The notes below the pieces were generated by a model. The model saw nothing but the letters and a program-made list of their open reading frames with translations. It made no database searches and was not told where the DNA came from. Position numbers and translations under genes: made by a program. From Flavobacteriaceae bacterium (GTDB taxonomy: Bacteria > Bacteroidota > Bacteroidia > Flavobacteriales > Flavobacteriaceae), in NCBI GenBank assembly GCA_947446635.1, contig CANFHF010000003.1:101372-165371 (forward strand): a stretch of 64,000 nucleotides of DNA, read 5' to 3'. Shown piece after piece: positions 19,100-28,106 of this stretch (positions are counted from its first letter, which is position 1; every line of letters begins with the position of its first letter).

Positions 19100-20143
19100 A
19101 TGATAAAAAAAGCAGAAAATATAATCGTTGGAATTTCAATTGGAGATTTAAACGGTATTGGAAGCGAAGTTGTTCTCAAAACATTTGAAGATTCTCGAAT
19201 GTTAGAATTGTGTACCCCAGTTATTTTTGCGAATGTAAAAAACCTTTCATTTGTAAAAAAGAGTTTTGAATTTACATCAATGCTTCAGGGAATTGATAGG
19301 TTGGACCAAATAGTTTTGGGTAAAATAAATGTTTTGAATGTTTGGCAAGAAGGGGTGGATATAAGTTTTGGTGTAAATGACGAATCTATTGGAAAATATG
19401 CCATAAAATCTTTTGTAGCAGCCACCAAGGCTTTGAAGGAAGGCCTAATAGACATACTAGTAACCGCTCCAATAAATAAATACAACATTCAATCGGAAGA
19501 TTTTAAATTTCCGGGACATACTGATTATTTAGACCAAGAACTAGAGGGGAATGCCTTAATGATGATGGTTCAGGACAATCTTAGAGTGGGCTTATTAACG
19601 GACCATATTCCTTTAAACGAGGTTGCTTCTCATCTTACTGAAGACTTAATCATAAAAAAAATAGAAACGGTAAAGCAGTCGTTGATACAAGATTTCAGTA
19701 TCAATAAGCCGAAAATCGCGGTCTTGGGATTAAATCCACACTGCGGGGATGGCGGAGTTATAGGCAAAGAAGACGATGCAATATTAAAACCAGCATTAAA
19801 AAAAATATTTGAAAAAGGAACATTAGTCTTTGGTCCTTTTGCAGCCGATGGTTTTTTTGGAAGCAATCAATATGAAAAGTACGATGCTATTGTTGCAACG
19901 TATCATGATCAGGGATTAATTCCTTTCAAAACGCTGTCGTTTGGCAATGGAGTGAATTATACCGCGGGATTAAACAAAATAAGAACGTCACCAGATCATG
20001 GCACCGCTTATGATATTGCGGGGAAAGGAATAGCAGATTTCAATTCATTTAAAGAGGCTGTTTATCTTGCAATTGATATTTTTCATTCGAGAAATCAATT
20101 TGCAGAAATCAACCAAAAACCACTAAAAATAAAAGAAAAATAG
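19100..20143 (+). CDS. pdxA: 4-hydroxythreonine-4-phosphate dehydrogenase
   Basis: NAD-dependent dehydrogenase of pyridoxal 5'-phosphate synthesis (DXP-dependent route), 347 residues. Family landmarks are SIGDLNGIGSEV at the N-terminus, TAPINKYNIQ, FPGHTDYLDQ, LNPHCGDGG and the C-terminal SPDHGTAYDIAGKG; the His residues in these bind the divalent metal. Length is typical. ATG at 19100, behind a -7 element at 19059. The next gene (DUF177) starts 90 bases after the stop with its own promoter, so pdxA is probably monocistronic. Cytoplasmic dimer by family. Confidence 0.96.
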   Translation: MIKKAENIIVGISIGDLNGIGSEVVLKTFEDSRMLELCTPVIFANVKNLSFVKKSFEFTSMLQGIDRLDQIVLGKINVLNVWQEGVDISFGVNDESIGKYAIKSFVAATKALKEGLIDILVTAPINKYNIQSEDFKFPGHTDYLDQELEGNALMMMVQDNLRVGLLTDHIPLNEVASHLTEDLIIKKIETVKQSLIQDFSINKPKIAVLGLNPHCGDGGVIGKEDDAILKPALKKIFEKGTLVFGPFAADGFFGSNQYEKYDAIVATYHDQGLIPFKTLSFGNGVNYTAGLNKIRTSPDHGTAYDIAGKGIADFNSFKEAVYLAIDIFHSRNQFAEINQKPLKIKEK

Positions 20144-20172
20144 ATATAACTAAAAAAAGGTAAATAACCTTA

Positions 20173-20200
20173 TTGGGTTTCCAATAATTTTATATCTTTG
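20173..20200 (+). promoter_or_regulatory. Promoter of the DUF177-rpmF operon
   Basis: TTG at 20173-20175, a 17-base spacer, and TATCTTTG at 20193-20200 match the Flavobacterium consensus TTG-N17-19-TAnnTTTG. Transcription should begin near 20205, which places the far upstream start at 20198 outside the transcript and supports the ATG at 20234. Confidence 0.75.
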
Positions 20201-20233
20201 CACTCCCGAAGTTTAGGGCAAATTGGTGTTGAA

Positions 20234-20788
20234 ATGAACAAGACGAAAGAATATTTAATTCCTTTTATTGGATTAAAGACAGGAAAACATCATTTTGAAT
20301 ATCAAATAAGCAATACGTTCTTTGAAGTCTTTGATTATCATGAATTTAATAATTCTAATATCAAAGTAAATGTAGTTTTAGAGAAAAAAAGCAGCTTAAT
20401 AGAGTTGGTTTTCAAACACAAAGGGACTGTCAACGTGGCTTGCGACATGACCAACGAAGAGTTTGATTTGCCAATTAAAGGCAATATGAAATTGATTGTG
20501 CGTTTTGGAGACGCCTTCAATAATGACAACGAAGAGTTGCTAATTTTGCCACATGGAGAATTTCAAATAGATATTTCACAATATATATATGAAATGATTG
20601 TGCTTTCTGTTCCTCTAAGACGAATTCATCCAGGAATTAAGGACGGAAGTTTAAAGACAGAAGCCTTAACAAAACTGAAAGAATTAACAGTAAAAGAATC
20701 AAAAAAAGAGCCTGAAGAAGAATCAAAAAAAGAAGAAAATATTGACCCGCGATGGGACAAATTAAAGCAACTATTAACGGATAAATAA
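20234..20788 (+). CDS. DUF177 / YceD-family protein
   Basis: Protein of 184 residues of the YceD (DUF177) family, which in nearly all bacteria is encoded right before rpmF. In other organisms YceD-type proteins are linked to 23S rRNA processing or accumulation. The conserved core is visible as HKGTVNVACDMTNEEFDLPI near the middle, with one Cys kept, and the C-terminus ends in a Lys/Glu-rich tail and DPRWDKLKQLL. I chose the ATG at 20234 because the promoter at 20173-20200 makes an earlier start unlikely. rpmF follows after 9 bases. Confidence 0.88.
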   Translation: MNKTKEYLIPFIGLKTGKHHFEYQISNTFFEVFDYHEFNNSNIKVNVVLEKKSSLIELVFKHKGTVNVACDMTNEEFDLPIKGNMKLIVRFGDAFNNDNEELLILPHGEFQIDISQYIYEMIVLSVPLRRIHPGIKDGSLKTEALTKLKELTVKESKKEPEEESKKEENIDPRWDKLKQLLTDK

Positions 20789-20797
20789 TATAGTAAA

Positions 20798-20992
20798 ATG
20801 GCGCATCCTAAGAGAAAAATCTCCAAAACAAGAAGAGATAAAAGAAGAACACATTACAAAGCTACCGTAGCTCAAATCGCTACTTGCCCTATTACTGGCG
20901 AAGCACATTTATATCACAGAGCCTATTGGCATGAAGGTAAAATGTATTACAGAGGGCAGGTTGTTATAGATAAATCTGTAGCGGTTGCTTAA
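20798..20992 (+). CDS. rpmF: Large ribosomal subunit protein bL32
   Basis: Ribosomal protein of 64 residues: a basic N-terminus ([15 protein letters not shown]) and the body [17 protein letters not shown]. The usual zinc-binding pattern of four Cys is reduced to a single Cys, so this is a zinc-free form. It lies between the DUF177 gene and fabH, the conserved fatty-acid/ribosome gene order. A strong hairpin terminator follows, so fabH may be expressed partly from its own promoter. Confidence 0.97.
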   Translation: MAHPKRKISKTRRDKRRTHYKATVAQIATCPITGEAHLYHRAYWHEGKMYYRGQVVIDKSVAVA

Positions 20993-21015
20993 TACATTTT
21001 TGTAAATGATATTTG

Positions 21016-21041
21016 AACTCTCACATGGTGAGAGTTTTTTT
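21016..21041 (+). terminator. Terminator after rpmF
   Basis: Perfect 9-base-pair hairpin: AACTCTCAC at 21016-21024, loop ATG, GTGAGAGTT at 21028-21036, followed by a run of T. It separates the DUF177-rpmF transcript from fabH-accB-accC. Confidence 0.85.
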
Positions 21042-21130
21042 GTTATTTATAATTTACCTTATAATTAGAAGTTATAAAATAATAGGGGTTAGAATTTTTT
21101 TTGTAATTTTCAACCCTTTTTAAGAATTTT

Positions 21131-21150
21131 ACCAAATCCCAGTATTTGGT
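21131..21150. repeat. Inverted repeat upstream of fabH
   Basis: ACCAAAT at 21131-21137 and ATTTGGT at 21144-21150 form a perfect 7-base inverted repeat with a 6-base gap, ending 10 bases before the fabH start. No T-run follows, so it looks more like a protein-binding site or leader hairpin than a terminator. Confidence 0.5.
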
Positions 21151-21159
21151 AAGAAACAA

Positions 21160-22167
21160 TTGAATACAATGAATACAATTACAGCCGCAATTACAGCTGT
21201 TGGAGCATATGTCCCAGACTACGTGCTTACAAACAAAATTCTTGAAACATTGGTAGACACCAATGATGAGTGGATAACCACTCGCACAGGAATTAAAGAA
21301 AGAAGAATTCTTAAAGACGCTAGTAAAGGAACCTCTTTTTTGGCAATAAACGCCGCCCTAGATTTAATAAAAAAAGCAAATATTGATCCCCTAGAAATAG
21401 ACTTGTTGCTCATGGCAACAGCTACTGCCGACATGCCTGTAGCCTCTACTGGAGCCTATGTTGCAACAGAAATTGGAGCAACAAATGCATTTGCTTACGA
21501 CTTACAATCAGCTTGTTCTAGTTTCTTGTTTGGCATGTCAACTGCTGCGGCTTATATAGAATCCGGGAGGTACAAAAAAGTACTATTGATAGGAGCTGAT
21601 AAAATGTCCTCAATTGTAGATTATCAAGACAGAGCAACCTGTATCATTTTTGGAGATGGAGCTGGAGCAGTTTTATTTGAACCAAATTATGAAGGATTAG
21701 GTTTGCAGGATGAATATTTAAGAACGGATGGCGATGGAAGAGATTTTTTAAAAATGACAGCTGGAGGATCACTTTTCCCTGCCACAGAACAAACGGTTAT
21801 TGACAATCAACACAATATTACTCAAGACGGCAAATCGGTTTTTAAATATGCGGTGACCTATATGGCGGATGCTTGCGAGATGATTATGAAGAGAAATAAT
21901 TTAACCAATGAAGATGTTGCTTGGCTGGTGCCACACCAAGCCAATAAAAGAATAATTGATGCAACCGCTAATAGAATAAACTTAGAAGATTCAAAAGTAT
22001 TAATGAATATAGAAAGATACGGAAATACCACTTCTGCAACTTTACCTTTAGTGCTTAGTGATTTTGAACATTTATTTAAAAAAGGGGATACAATTATATT
22101 TGCTGCTTTTGGTGGCGGATTCTCTTGGGGATCTATTTACTTAAAATGGGCTTACAACAAACAATAA
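21160..22167 (+). CDS. fabH: 3-oxoacyl-ACP synthase III (FabH)
   Basis: Ketoacyl-ACP synthase III of 335 residues, which condenses a starter acyl-CoA with malonyl-ACP to begin fatty acid synthesis. The catalytic triad is visible: Cys in LQSACSSFLFG near residue 120, His in VPHQANKR near 257 and Asn in ERYGNTTSAT near 287. TNDEWITTRTGI near the start is also typical. The first codons repeat (ATGAATACA twice), giving alternative starts at 21160 and 21169. accB and accC follow, a common lipid gene order. Flavobacterial FabH usually favours branched starters; that is family knowledge, not visible here. Confidence 0.95.
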   Translation: MNTMNTITAAITAVGAYVPDYVLTNKILETLVDTNDEWITTRTGIKERRILKDASKGTSFLAINAALDLIKKANIDPLEIDLLLMATATADMPVASTGAYVATEIGATNAFAYDLQSACSSFLFGMSTAAAYIESGRYKKVLLIGADKMSSIVDYQDRATCIIFGDGAGAVLFEPNYEGLGLQDEYLRTDGDGRDFLKMTAGGSLFPATEQTVIDNQHNITQDGKSVFKYAVTYMADACEMIMKRNNLTNEDVAWLVPHQANKRIIDATANRINLEDSKVLMNIERYGNTTSATLPLVLSDFEHLFKKGDTIIFAAFGGGFSWGSIYLKWAYNKQ

Positions 22168-22190
22168 ATTTAAACTAAAAACAAATAATT

Positions 22191-22673
22191 ATGGATTTAA
22201 AAGAAATTCAAAACCTAATCAAATTTGTAGCAAATTCAGGTGTTGCTGAAGTTAAATTAGAAATGGATGATGTAAAAATCACCATTAGAACTACCCTAGA
22301 AGGAAATGTATCTGAAACCACATATGTACAACATCAAATGCCAGTTCAGCCAGTTCTTCAACAAGCGGTAACTCCTCAGCAAGTCGTTCCTGTAGCTTCA
22401 ATTCCTGTAGCGGCAGCGGCTGAAAACGCCAACTATATTACTATTAAATCTCCAATTATTGGAACTTTCTATAGAAAACCAACACCAGACAAACCAATGT
22501 TTGTTGAAGTGGGAAGTACTATTGCTAAAGGAGATGTGCTTTGTGTTATTGAAGCAATGAAATTATTTAACGAAATTGAATCTGAATTTTCTGGTAAAAT
22601 CGTTAAAATTCTAGTAGACGACATGTCGCCGGTAGAATACGACCAACCTTTATTCATAGTAGATCCATCATAA
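22191..22673 (+). CDS. accB: Biotin carboxyl carrier protein of acetyl-CoA carboxylase
   Basis: BCCP of 160 residues. The C-terminal biotinyl domain has the biotin-attachment motif EAMKLFNE near residue 123, with the preceding SPIIGTFYRKPTPDKPMFVEVG typical of the family thumb region. A Pro/Gln/Val-rich linker at about residues 45-80 joins it to the N-terminal dimerisation part. Biotin is carboxylated by AccC (next gene) and passed to the transferase subunits, which are not in this window. It starts 23 bases after fabH. Confidence 0.96.
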   Translation: MDLKEIQNLIKFVANSGVAEVKLEMDDVKITIRTTLEGNVSETTYVQHQMPVQPVLQQAVTPQQVVPVASIPVAAAAENANYITIKSPIIGTFYRKPTPDKPMFVEVGSTIAKGDVLCVIEAMKLFNEIESEFSGKIVKILVDDMSPVEYDQPLFIVDPS

Positions 22674-22746
22674 ATTTTTAGATTTTACAATTAGGATTTT
22701 AATAATTTTGAATATAACAAACTTTGTTTGTTTTCAAATTGCCTAG

Positions 22747-22778
22747 ATTTTCAAATCGTCAAATTTTCAAATCGTCAA
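22747..22778. repeat. Tandem 16-base repeat between accB and accC
   Basis: ATTTTCAAATCGTCAA occurs twice in direct tandem (22747-22762 and 22763-22778), ending 11 bases before accC. Related A/T-rich short repeats are common between Flavobacterium genes. It occupies the region where the accC leader would lie. Confidence 0.7.
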
Positions 22779-22789
22779 ATTAAATCAAG

Positions 22790-24136
22790 ATGTTTAAAAA
22801 AATATTAATTGCAAATAGAGGCGAAATTGCGCTTCGTATTATCCGTACTTGTAAAGAAATGGGAATCAAAACAGTAGCGGTTTATTCTACTGCCGATACC
22901 GAAAGTCTTCACGTGAAGTTTGCAGATGAAGCCGTTTGTATTGGACCACCACCAAGCAACTTGTCCTATTTGAAAATGTCAAATATTATTGCCGCCGCTG
23001 AGATTACGAATGCAGATGCAATACATCCCGGATATGGATTTCTTTCCGAAAATTCAAAATTCTCAAAGATATGCCATGAACACGGGATTAAATTCATAGG
23101 CGCCTCTCCAGAAATGATTGACAGAATGGGGGATAAAGCTTCGGCTAAAGCCACTATGAAAGCTGCCGGAGTTCCATGCGTGCCAGGTTCTGAGGGTATT
23201 TTAGAATCTTTTGAAGAAGCGGAGTCAATAGCCAAAAAATTTGGATATCCCGTAATGCTAAAAGCAACTGCTGGCGGAGGAGGAAAAGGAATGCGTGCCG
23301 TTTGGAAAGAGGAAGAGTTACTAAAATCATGGGAAAGTGCCCGTCAAGAATCGGCAGCAGCCTTTGGAAATGATGGCATGTATTTAGAGAAACTAATTGA
23401 AGAGCCACGTCATATCGAAATTCAAGTAGTAGGGGATTCTTTTGGAAAAGCGTGCCACCTTTCTGAAAGAGATTGTTCGGTACAACGTCGCCATCAAAAA
23501 CTGACAGAGGAAACCCCATCGCCATTCATGACCGATGAATTGCGTCAAAAAATGGGAAAAGCTGCTGTAAAAGCTGCTGAATACATTAAATATGAAGGGG
23601 CAGGAACAGTAGAATTTTTAGTTGATAAACATCGTAATTTCTACTTTATGGAAATGAATACCCGTATTCAAGTAGAACATCCTATTACGGAACAAGTTAT
23701 TGATTATGATTTAATTCGGGAGCAAATTTCAGTTGCTGCTGGAATCCCTATTTCTGGCAAAAATTATTTGCCAAAATTGCACGCTATTGAATGCCGAATC
23801 AACGCCGAGGATCCTTACAATGATTTTAGGCCTTCCCCAGGAAAAATAACCACATTACATATGCCAGGAGGTCATGGGGTGCGTTTAGACACTCATGTCT
23901 ATTCAGGATATACCATTCCGCCAAATTATGATTCTATGATTGCAAAACTAATCACAACGGCTCAAACCCGTGAGGAAGCCATAAGTAAGATGAGAAGAGC
24001 TTTGGATGAATTTGTCATTGAAGGTATAAAAACAACCATTCCTTTCCACAGACAATTGATGGATGATCCAAGGTATATAGCAGGGGATTATACCACAGCA
24101 TTTATGGACACTTTTAAAATGAATGATCCAGAATAA
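22790..24136 (+). CDS. accC: Acetyl-CoA carboxylase biotin carboxylase
   Basis: Biotin carboxylase of 448 residues, an ATP-grasp enzyme that carboxylates the biotin on AccB with bicarbonate and ATP. It begins [16 protein letters not shown], then [10 protein letters not shown], the glycine-rich ATP loop [12 protein letters not shown] near residue 160, [11 protein letters not shown] near 232, and [16 protein letters not shown] near 285, all diagnostic. Length is the standard for the single-domain enzyme. It lies 116 bases after accB with the tandem repeat between them. Cytoplasmic. Confidence 0.97.
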   Translation: MFKKILIANRGEIALRIIRTCKEMGIKTVAVYSTADTESLHVKFADEAVCIGPPPSNLSYLKMSNIIAAAEITNADAIHPGYGFLSENSKFSKICHEHGIKFIGASPEMIDRMGDKASAKATMKAAGVPCVPGSEGILESFEEAESIAKKFGYPVMLKATAGGGGKGMRAVWKEEELLKSWESARQESAAAFGNDGMYLEKLIEEPRHIEIQVVGDSFGKACHLSERDCSVQRRHQKLTEETPSPFMTDELRQKMGKAAVKAAEYIKYEGAGTVEFLVDKHRNFYFMEMNTRIQVEHPITEQVIDYDLIREQISVAAGIPISGKNYLPKLHAIECRINAEDPYNDFRPSPGKITTLHMPGGHGVRLDTHVYSGYTIPPNYDSMIAKLITTAQTREEAISKMRRALDEFVIEGIKTTIPFHRQLMDDPRYIAGDYTTAFMDTFKMNDPE

Positions 24137-24339
24137 GTTAAATCCAATTAGATTTATAAAATAATGTCCAAATTAAAAACAGTAGTAAGCAAACGTTTAT
24201 TGCTGTTTTTTTATATGGAAGCATTTGATATTGTATAGTTTTTTGTAATATAGAGCTCGGGTTGTCTTATTCTAGTTCATCTATACGTTTTAATGGAAGT
24301 AAATAAAATAAAAGGCACCTCGAACAATCGGGAATTGTT

Positions 24340-24347
24340 TAGCTTTG
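24340..24347 (+). promoter_or_regulatory. Possible -7 promoter element for ruvC-hemW
   Basis: TAGCTTTG fits TAnnTTTG, 42 bases before the ruvC start. No -33 TTG is seen at proper spacing, so it is a weak call. Confidence 0.35.
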
Positions 24348-24388
24348 TGAGATATTGTATACAGTGTTGCAAAATTTAATGATGAAAA

Positions 24389-24943
24389 TTGGCTGAAGAA
24401 CGCATCATATTAGGAATTGACCCAGGAACCACTATTATGGGTTTCGGCTTAATAAAAGTCGTGGGCAAAAACATGCATTTTATTCAACTCAACGAATTGC
24501 AGTTGTCTAAATACGACAACCATTATCAAAAACTGAAAATCATTTTCGAGCGTACCATCGAATTGATTGACACGCACCATCCCGATGAAATTGCGATAGA
24601 AGCCCCCTTTTTTGGTAAAAACGTGCAATCGATGCTTAAACTAGGAAGAGCGCAAGGCGTGGCCATGGCAGCTGGACTTTCGAGAGACATTCCCATTACG
24701 GAATATGAACCCAAGAAAATTAAAATGGCTATTACCGGCAACGGAAACGCCAGCAAAGAACAAGTGGCCAAGATGCTCCAACAATTATTAGGCTTAAAAG
24801 AATTACCCAAAAACCTGGACTCTACTGATGGATTGGCGGCTGCAGTTTGCCATTTTTTCAATTCTGGAAAAGTGGTTGGCGCAAAAAGTTATACGGGTTG
24901 GGATGCTTTTGTAAAGCAGAATGAAGAACGAATAAAAAAGTGA
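24389..24943 (+). CDS. ruvC: Holliday junction resolvase RuvC
   Basis: Endonuclease of 184 residues that cuts Holliday junctions with RuvAB. Acidic catalytic residues are visible: Asp in ILGIDPGTT near residue 11, Glu in AIEAPFFGKN near 71 and Asp in DSTDGLAAAVCH near 146. The start appears to be TTG at 24389. Two ATG codons at 24379 and 24382 are out of frame and open only a minimal 5-codon frame that ends inside ruvC. The 3' end overlaps hemW by four bases (GTGA), so the two are coupled. Cytoplasmic dimer. Confidence 0.95.
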   Translation: MAEERIILGIDPGTTIMGFGLIKVVGKNMHFIQLNELQLSKYDNHYQKLKIIFERTIELIDTHHPDEIAIEAPFFGKNVQSMLKLGRAQGVAMAAGLSRDIPITEYEPKKIKMAITGNGNASKEQVAKMLQQLLGLKELPKNLDSTDGLAAAVCHFFNSGKVVGAKSYTGWDAFVKQNEERIKK

Positions 24944-26067
24944 GCGGAATCTACATTCATATCCCTTTTTGCAAGCAAGCCTGTCATTACTGTGACTTTC
25001 ATTTTTCGACTTCCATGAAAAAGAAAGACGAGATGGTTTTGGCTTTGGCCAAAGAAATTAAACTGCGCAAAAGCGAGTTCGAAACCGAAACAATAGAAAC
25101 CATTTATTTTGGCGGAGGAACGCCTTCAATATTGCAGATTTCAGATTTGATATTTTTGATTGATGAAGTTTATAAAAACTTTACTGTTGCCGAAAATCCG
25201 GAAATAACTCTCGAAGCCAATCCCGATGATTTATCAAGAGAACGAATTATCGAATTGTCAAAAAGTCCAATCAACCGATTAAGCATCGGGATTCAATCTT
25301 TTTTTGAAGACGATTTGAAAATGATGAACCGCGCACATAATTCGGAGGAAGCTAATGAATGTCTAGAAGAAGCAACCAAATATTTTAATAACATTTCAAT
25401 TGATTTAATATACGGAATCCCAGGAATGAGTAACGAAAAGTGGAAGCGAAACATCGATGCCGCTTTGAATTTTGGCATTCCGCACATTTCAAGTTATGCC
25501 TTGACGGTTGAACCCAAAACAGTTTTGAGTAAACTCATCCAAACGGGAAAAATAAACAATCCAAGCGATGAGGTTGCAGAAGCACATTTTCGGATTTTGG
25601 TTGAAACTCTTGAGAAAAAAGGGTTTGTGCATTATGAATTGTCAAATTTCGGAAAGTCATCTTATTTTTCAAAGAATAATTCGGCCTATTGGTTAGGAAA
25701 AAAATACCTCGGAATTGGGCCTTCAGCTCATAGTTATGACGGAATATCCCGTTGTTGGAATGTGTCTAATAACGCTCTTTATATCAATTCCATTCAGGAA
25801 AATAAGCTTCCAAAAGAAGTTGAAGTTTTATCCAAAACCGATCGGTATAACGAATATATTATGACGGGTTTGCGAACCATTTGGGGCGTTTCTTTGGATA
25901 GAATCGAGAAAGAATTTGGAAGCAAATATTTGGATTATTTACACAAACAAGCACAGAAATTTATAAATGACGATTTGCTTTCAATAAATGAAAATGTTTT
26001 AAAAACTACCAAAAAAGGAAAGTTTTTGACTGACGGAATTGCCAGTGATTTGTTTTGGGTCAATTAG
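24940..26067 (+). CDS. hemW: Radical SAM protein HemW (HemN-like)
   Basis: Radical SAM protein of 375 residues related to oxygen-independent coproporphyrinogen oxidase, of the HemW group that binds and delivers heme. The cluster motif CKQACHYC is near residue 10, followed by TIYFGGGTPS and the C-terminal HemN domain (YWLGKKYLGIGPSAHS). HemW proteins are about 375-380 residues, shorter than HemN (about 455), which supports this call. It begins with GTG, overlapping the ruvC stop. Cytoplasmic or membrane-associated. Confidence 0.92.
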   Translation: MSGIYIHIPFCKQACHYCDFHFSTSMKKKDEMVLALAKEIKLRKSEFETETIETIYFGGGTPSILQISDLIFLIDEVYKNFTVAENPEITLEANPDDLSRERIIELSKSPINRLSIGIQSFFEDDLKMMNRAHNSEEANECLEEATKYFNNISIDLIYGIPGMSNEKWKRNIDAALNFGIPHISSYALTVEPKTVLSKLIQTGKINNPSDEVAEAHFRILVETLEKKGFVHYELSNFGKSSYFSKNNSAYWLGKKYLGIGPSAHSYDGISRCWNVSNNALYINSIQENKLPKEVEVLSKTDRYNEYIMTGLRTIWGVSLDRIEKEFGSKYLDYLHKQAQKFINDDLLSINENVLKTTKKGKFLTDGIASDLFWVN

Positions 26068-26136
26068 ACCTGAGGAGTGTAAAAGATTTTTTTGAGCTTA
26101 TTAAGACAGACTTTGTTATAAATACAGACCCTTTAG

Positions 26137-26523
26137 CTATGCTTTTTTCTTTATAAAATGGAGTAGCAAAACGCCCCAAGCTAATATTAATAGTAGCCCG
26201 CCCACAGGGGTTACGAATCCGATTACTTTAAAATCAAACGATGTAAGACTATTTGTGGCAAGCAAATAAATGGAGCCAGAAAACAAAAGAACCCCAAAAA
26301 CAACCAAGTTATAAATTATTTTTTTTGCCTTTTGGGACAAATCGTTAATGATTCCAATGAAAAGCAAAAAGAGTGCGTGGTACATTTGGTATCGAACACC
26401 TGTTTCGAAGGTGGAAAGTTGTTCGATAGAAAGTGCTTTTTTTAAAGCATGTGCGCCAAAAGCTCCTAAAATAATAGCTATCATGCCTAAAATCGCTCCT
26501 GTTGAAATTATTTTTTTGTCCAT
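26137..26523 (-). CDS. DUF423 membrane protein
   Basis: Small inner-membrane protein of 128 residues of the DUF423 (YgdD) family. Four hydrophobic segments are visible (about residues 5-25, 45-65, 70-90 and 100-122). The GAFGAHALK stretch near residue 22 and the ETGVRYQMYHALFLL region are typical of the family. Function is unknown. It is convergent with hemW and divergent from the saccharopine-dehydrogenase-like gene. Confidence 0.85.
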   Translation of the reverse strand: MDKKIISTGAILGMIAIILGAFGAHALKKALSIEQLSTFETGVRYQMYHALFLLFIGIINDLSQKAKKIIYNLVVFGVLLFSGSIYLLATNSLTSFDFKVIGFVTPVGGLLLILAWGVLLLHFIKKKA

Positions 26524-26693
26524 TTTTTATTTATTTTGATGTAAAAGTATCATTTATCTAATCGATTTAAAAGAATTTTTGACGATAGTTTCTGCTCATC
26601 ACATTTATTGTTGAAGAAATTCAAGAGGGCTGAATAATTGAAGTTATTTGGTTTTTAACCCACCCCTTGAGGTTAAAAAAAACCGCAATTTTG

Positions 26694-26701
26694 TATCTTT
26701 G
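26694..26701 (+). promoter_or_regulatory. -7 promoter element for the saccharopine dehydrogenase gene
   Basis: TATCTTTG fits TAnnTTTG and lies 18 bases before the ATG at 26720. A TTG at 26667-26669 is 24 bases upstream, slightly long for a -33 element. Confidence 0.55.
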
Positions 26702-26719
26702 TGTTATACCAGTATATTC

Positions 26720-28081
26720 ATGAGAACTATTCTAATCATCGGGGCGGGAAGATCAGCTTCGTCGCTCATTCAGTATCTTTTAGATAAGTCCTACCAAGAG
26801 AACTTGCATCTTATCATTGGGGATTTGTCCTTGGCTTTAGCGAAACACAAGACCAATAATCACACCAATGCTACGGCCATATCTTTAGATGTTTTTGACG
26901 CCATTCAGCGAAATAAAGCCATTCAAAATGCCGATATAGTGATTTCGATGTTGCCTGCCCAACTACACATTAAAGTTGCCCAAGACTGTATTGCTTACAA
27001 AAAACACTTGGTTACTGCCTCTTATATCAGTGATGCGATGCAGGAATTGGATGTTTTGGCCAAAGAAAATAATCTGATTTTTATGAATGAAATTGGACTT
27101 GACCCTGGAATTGATCACATGAGCGCCATGAAGGTGATTGATGAGGTTAGAAGTCGAGGCGGAAAAATGCTTTTGTTTGAATCGTTTTGCGGAGGCCTGG
27201 TCGCGCCGGAATCGGATACAAATTTGTGGAATTATAAATTTACTTGGGCACCACGTAATGTGGTTCTTGCTGGACAAGGTGGCGCTGCAAAATTCATTCA
27301 GGAAGGAACCTACAAGTACATCCCATATTGGAATTTATTCCGAAGAACTGAATTCCTTGAAGTTGAAGGCTATGGCAAATTCGAGGCCTATTCTAATCGA
27401 GATTCGTTGAAATACCTTGATGTTTATGGTTTAGAAGATGTTCTTACACTATTTAGGGGAACCATTCGTAGAGTGGGTTTTTCAAAAGCTTGGAATATGT
27501 TTGTTCAGCTCGGCATGACCGACGATAGTTATATCATGGAAGGCACCGAAGATATGAGTTACCGACAATTTGTGAATTCCTTTTTGCCGTACCATCCAAC
27601 GGATTCTGTAGAAATAAAAATGCGTTTGATTTTAAAAATAGACCAAGACGACATCATGTGGGATAAATTACTGGAATTGGACTTATTCAACCCAAACAAA
27701 AAAGTGAGTTTACAGCAGGCTACTCCAGCTCAAATCCTTGAAAAAATACTTACCGATAGCTGGACTCTGCAGCCCAAGGACAAAGACATGATTGTCATGT
27801 ATCACAAATTTGGGTATGAGTTGAACGGAAAAAAAGAGCAAATAGATTCTAAAATGGTTTGCATTGGCGAAGACCAAACCTATACCGCCATGTCCAAAAC
27901 TGTTGGATTGCCCGTTGCTATGGCAACTTTATTAATCTTAAACGGCAAGATCAAAACGCCGGGCGTTCAGCTTCCTATTCGTAAGGAAGTATATCTTCCT
28001 ATTTTGAAAGAACTTGAAGAATATGGGGTTATTTTTAACGAACAAACCGTTCCTTATTTGGGTTACAATCCCAAAAAATAA
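26720..28081 (+). CDS. Saccharopine dehydrogenase-like protein
   Basis: NAD(P)-binding oxidoreductase of 453 residues of the saccharopine dehydrogenase family. The Rossmann loop is ILIIGAGRSASSLIQ at the N-terminus, followed by ISMLPAQLH and the family signature NEIGLDPGIDHMSAM near residue 126. The frame could open at 26648, but the promoter at 26694 and the Rossmann start favour the ATG at 26720. In lysine metabolism such enzymes form or split saccharopine; with the ALDH7 gene at 16722 a lysine catabolic role is plausible (inference). Flanking genes give no further clue. Confidence 0.88.
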   Translation: MRTILIIGAGRSASSLIQYLLDKSYQENLHLIIGDLSLALAKHKTNNHTNATAISLDVFDAIQRNKAIQNADIVISMLPAQLHIKVAQDCIAYKKHLVTASYISDAMQELDVLAKENNLIFMNEIGLDPGIDHMSAMKVIDEVRSRGGKMLLFESFCGGLVAPESDTNLWNYKFTWAPRNVVLAGQGGAAKFIQEGTYKYIPYWNLFRRTEFLEVEGYGKFEAYSNRDSLKYLDVYGLEDVLTLFRGTIRRVGFSKAWNMFVQLGMTDDSYIMEGTEDMSYRQFVNSFLPYHPTDSVEIKMRLILKIDQDDIMWDKLLELDLFNPNKKVSLQQATPAQILEKILTDSWTLQPKDKDMIVMYHKFGYELNGKKEQIDSKMVCIGEDQTYTAMSKTVGLPVAMATLLILNGKIKTPGVQLPIRKEVYLPILKELEEYGVIFNEQTVPYLGYNPKK

Positions 28082-28106
28082 TTTTTTGAAATTTACAATC
28101 CAAAAG

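Noticed and set aside
20198..20233. Upstream start codon extending the DUF177 protein by 12 residues
   Set aside because: It overlaps the promoter -7 element at 20193-20200, and transcription should start near 20205; the ATG at 20234 is the sensible start.
22747..22778. Tandem repeat as the start of a CRISPR array
   Set aside because: Only two directly adjacent copies without spacers; no cas genes in the window.
24379..24396. Five-codon ATG-ATG frame overlapping the ruvC start as a regulatory upstream ORF
   Set aside because: Too short to distinguish from chance; noted in the ruvC entry only.
26648..26719. N-terminal extension of the saccharopine dehydrogenase-like protein
   Set aside because: The promoter element at 26694-26701 lies inside it and the Rossmann fold begins right after the ATG at 26720.
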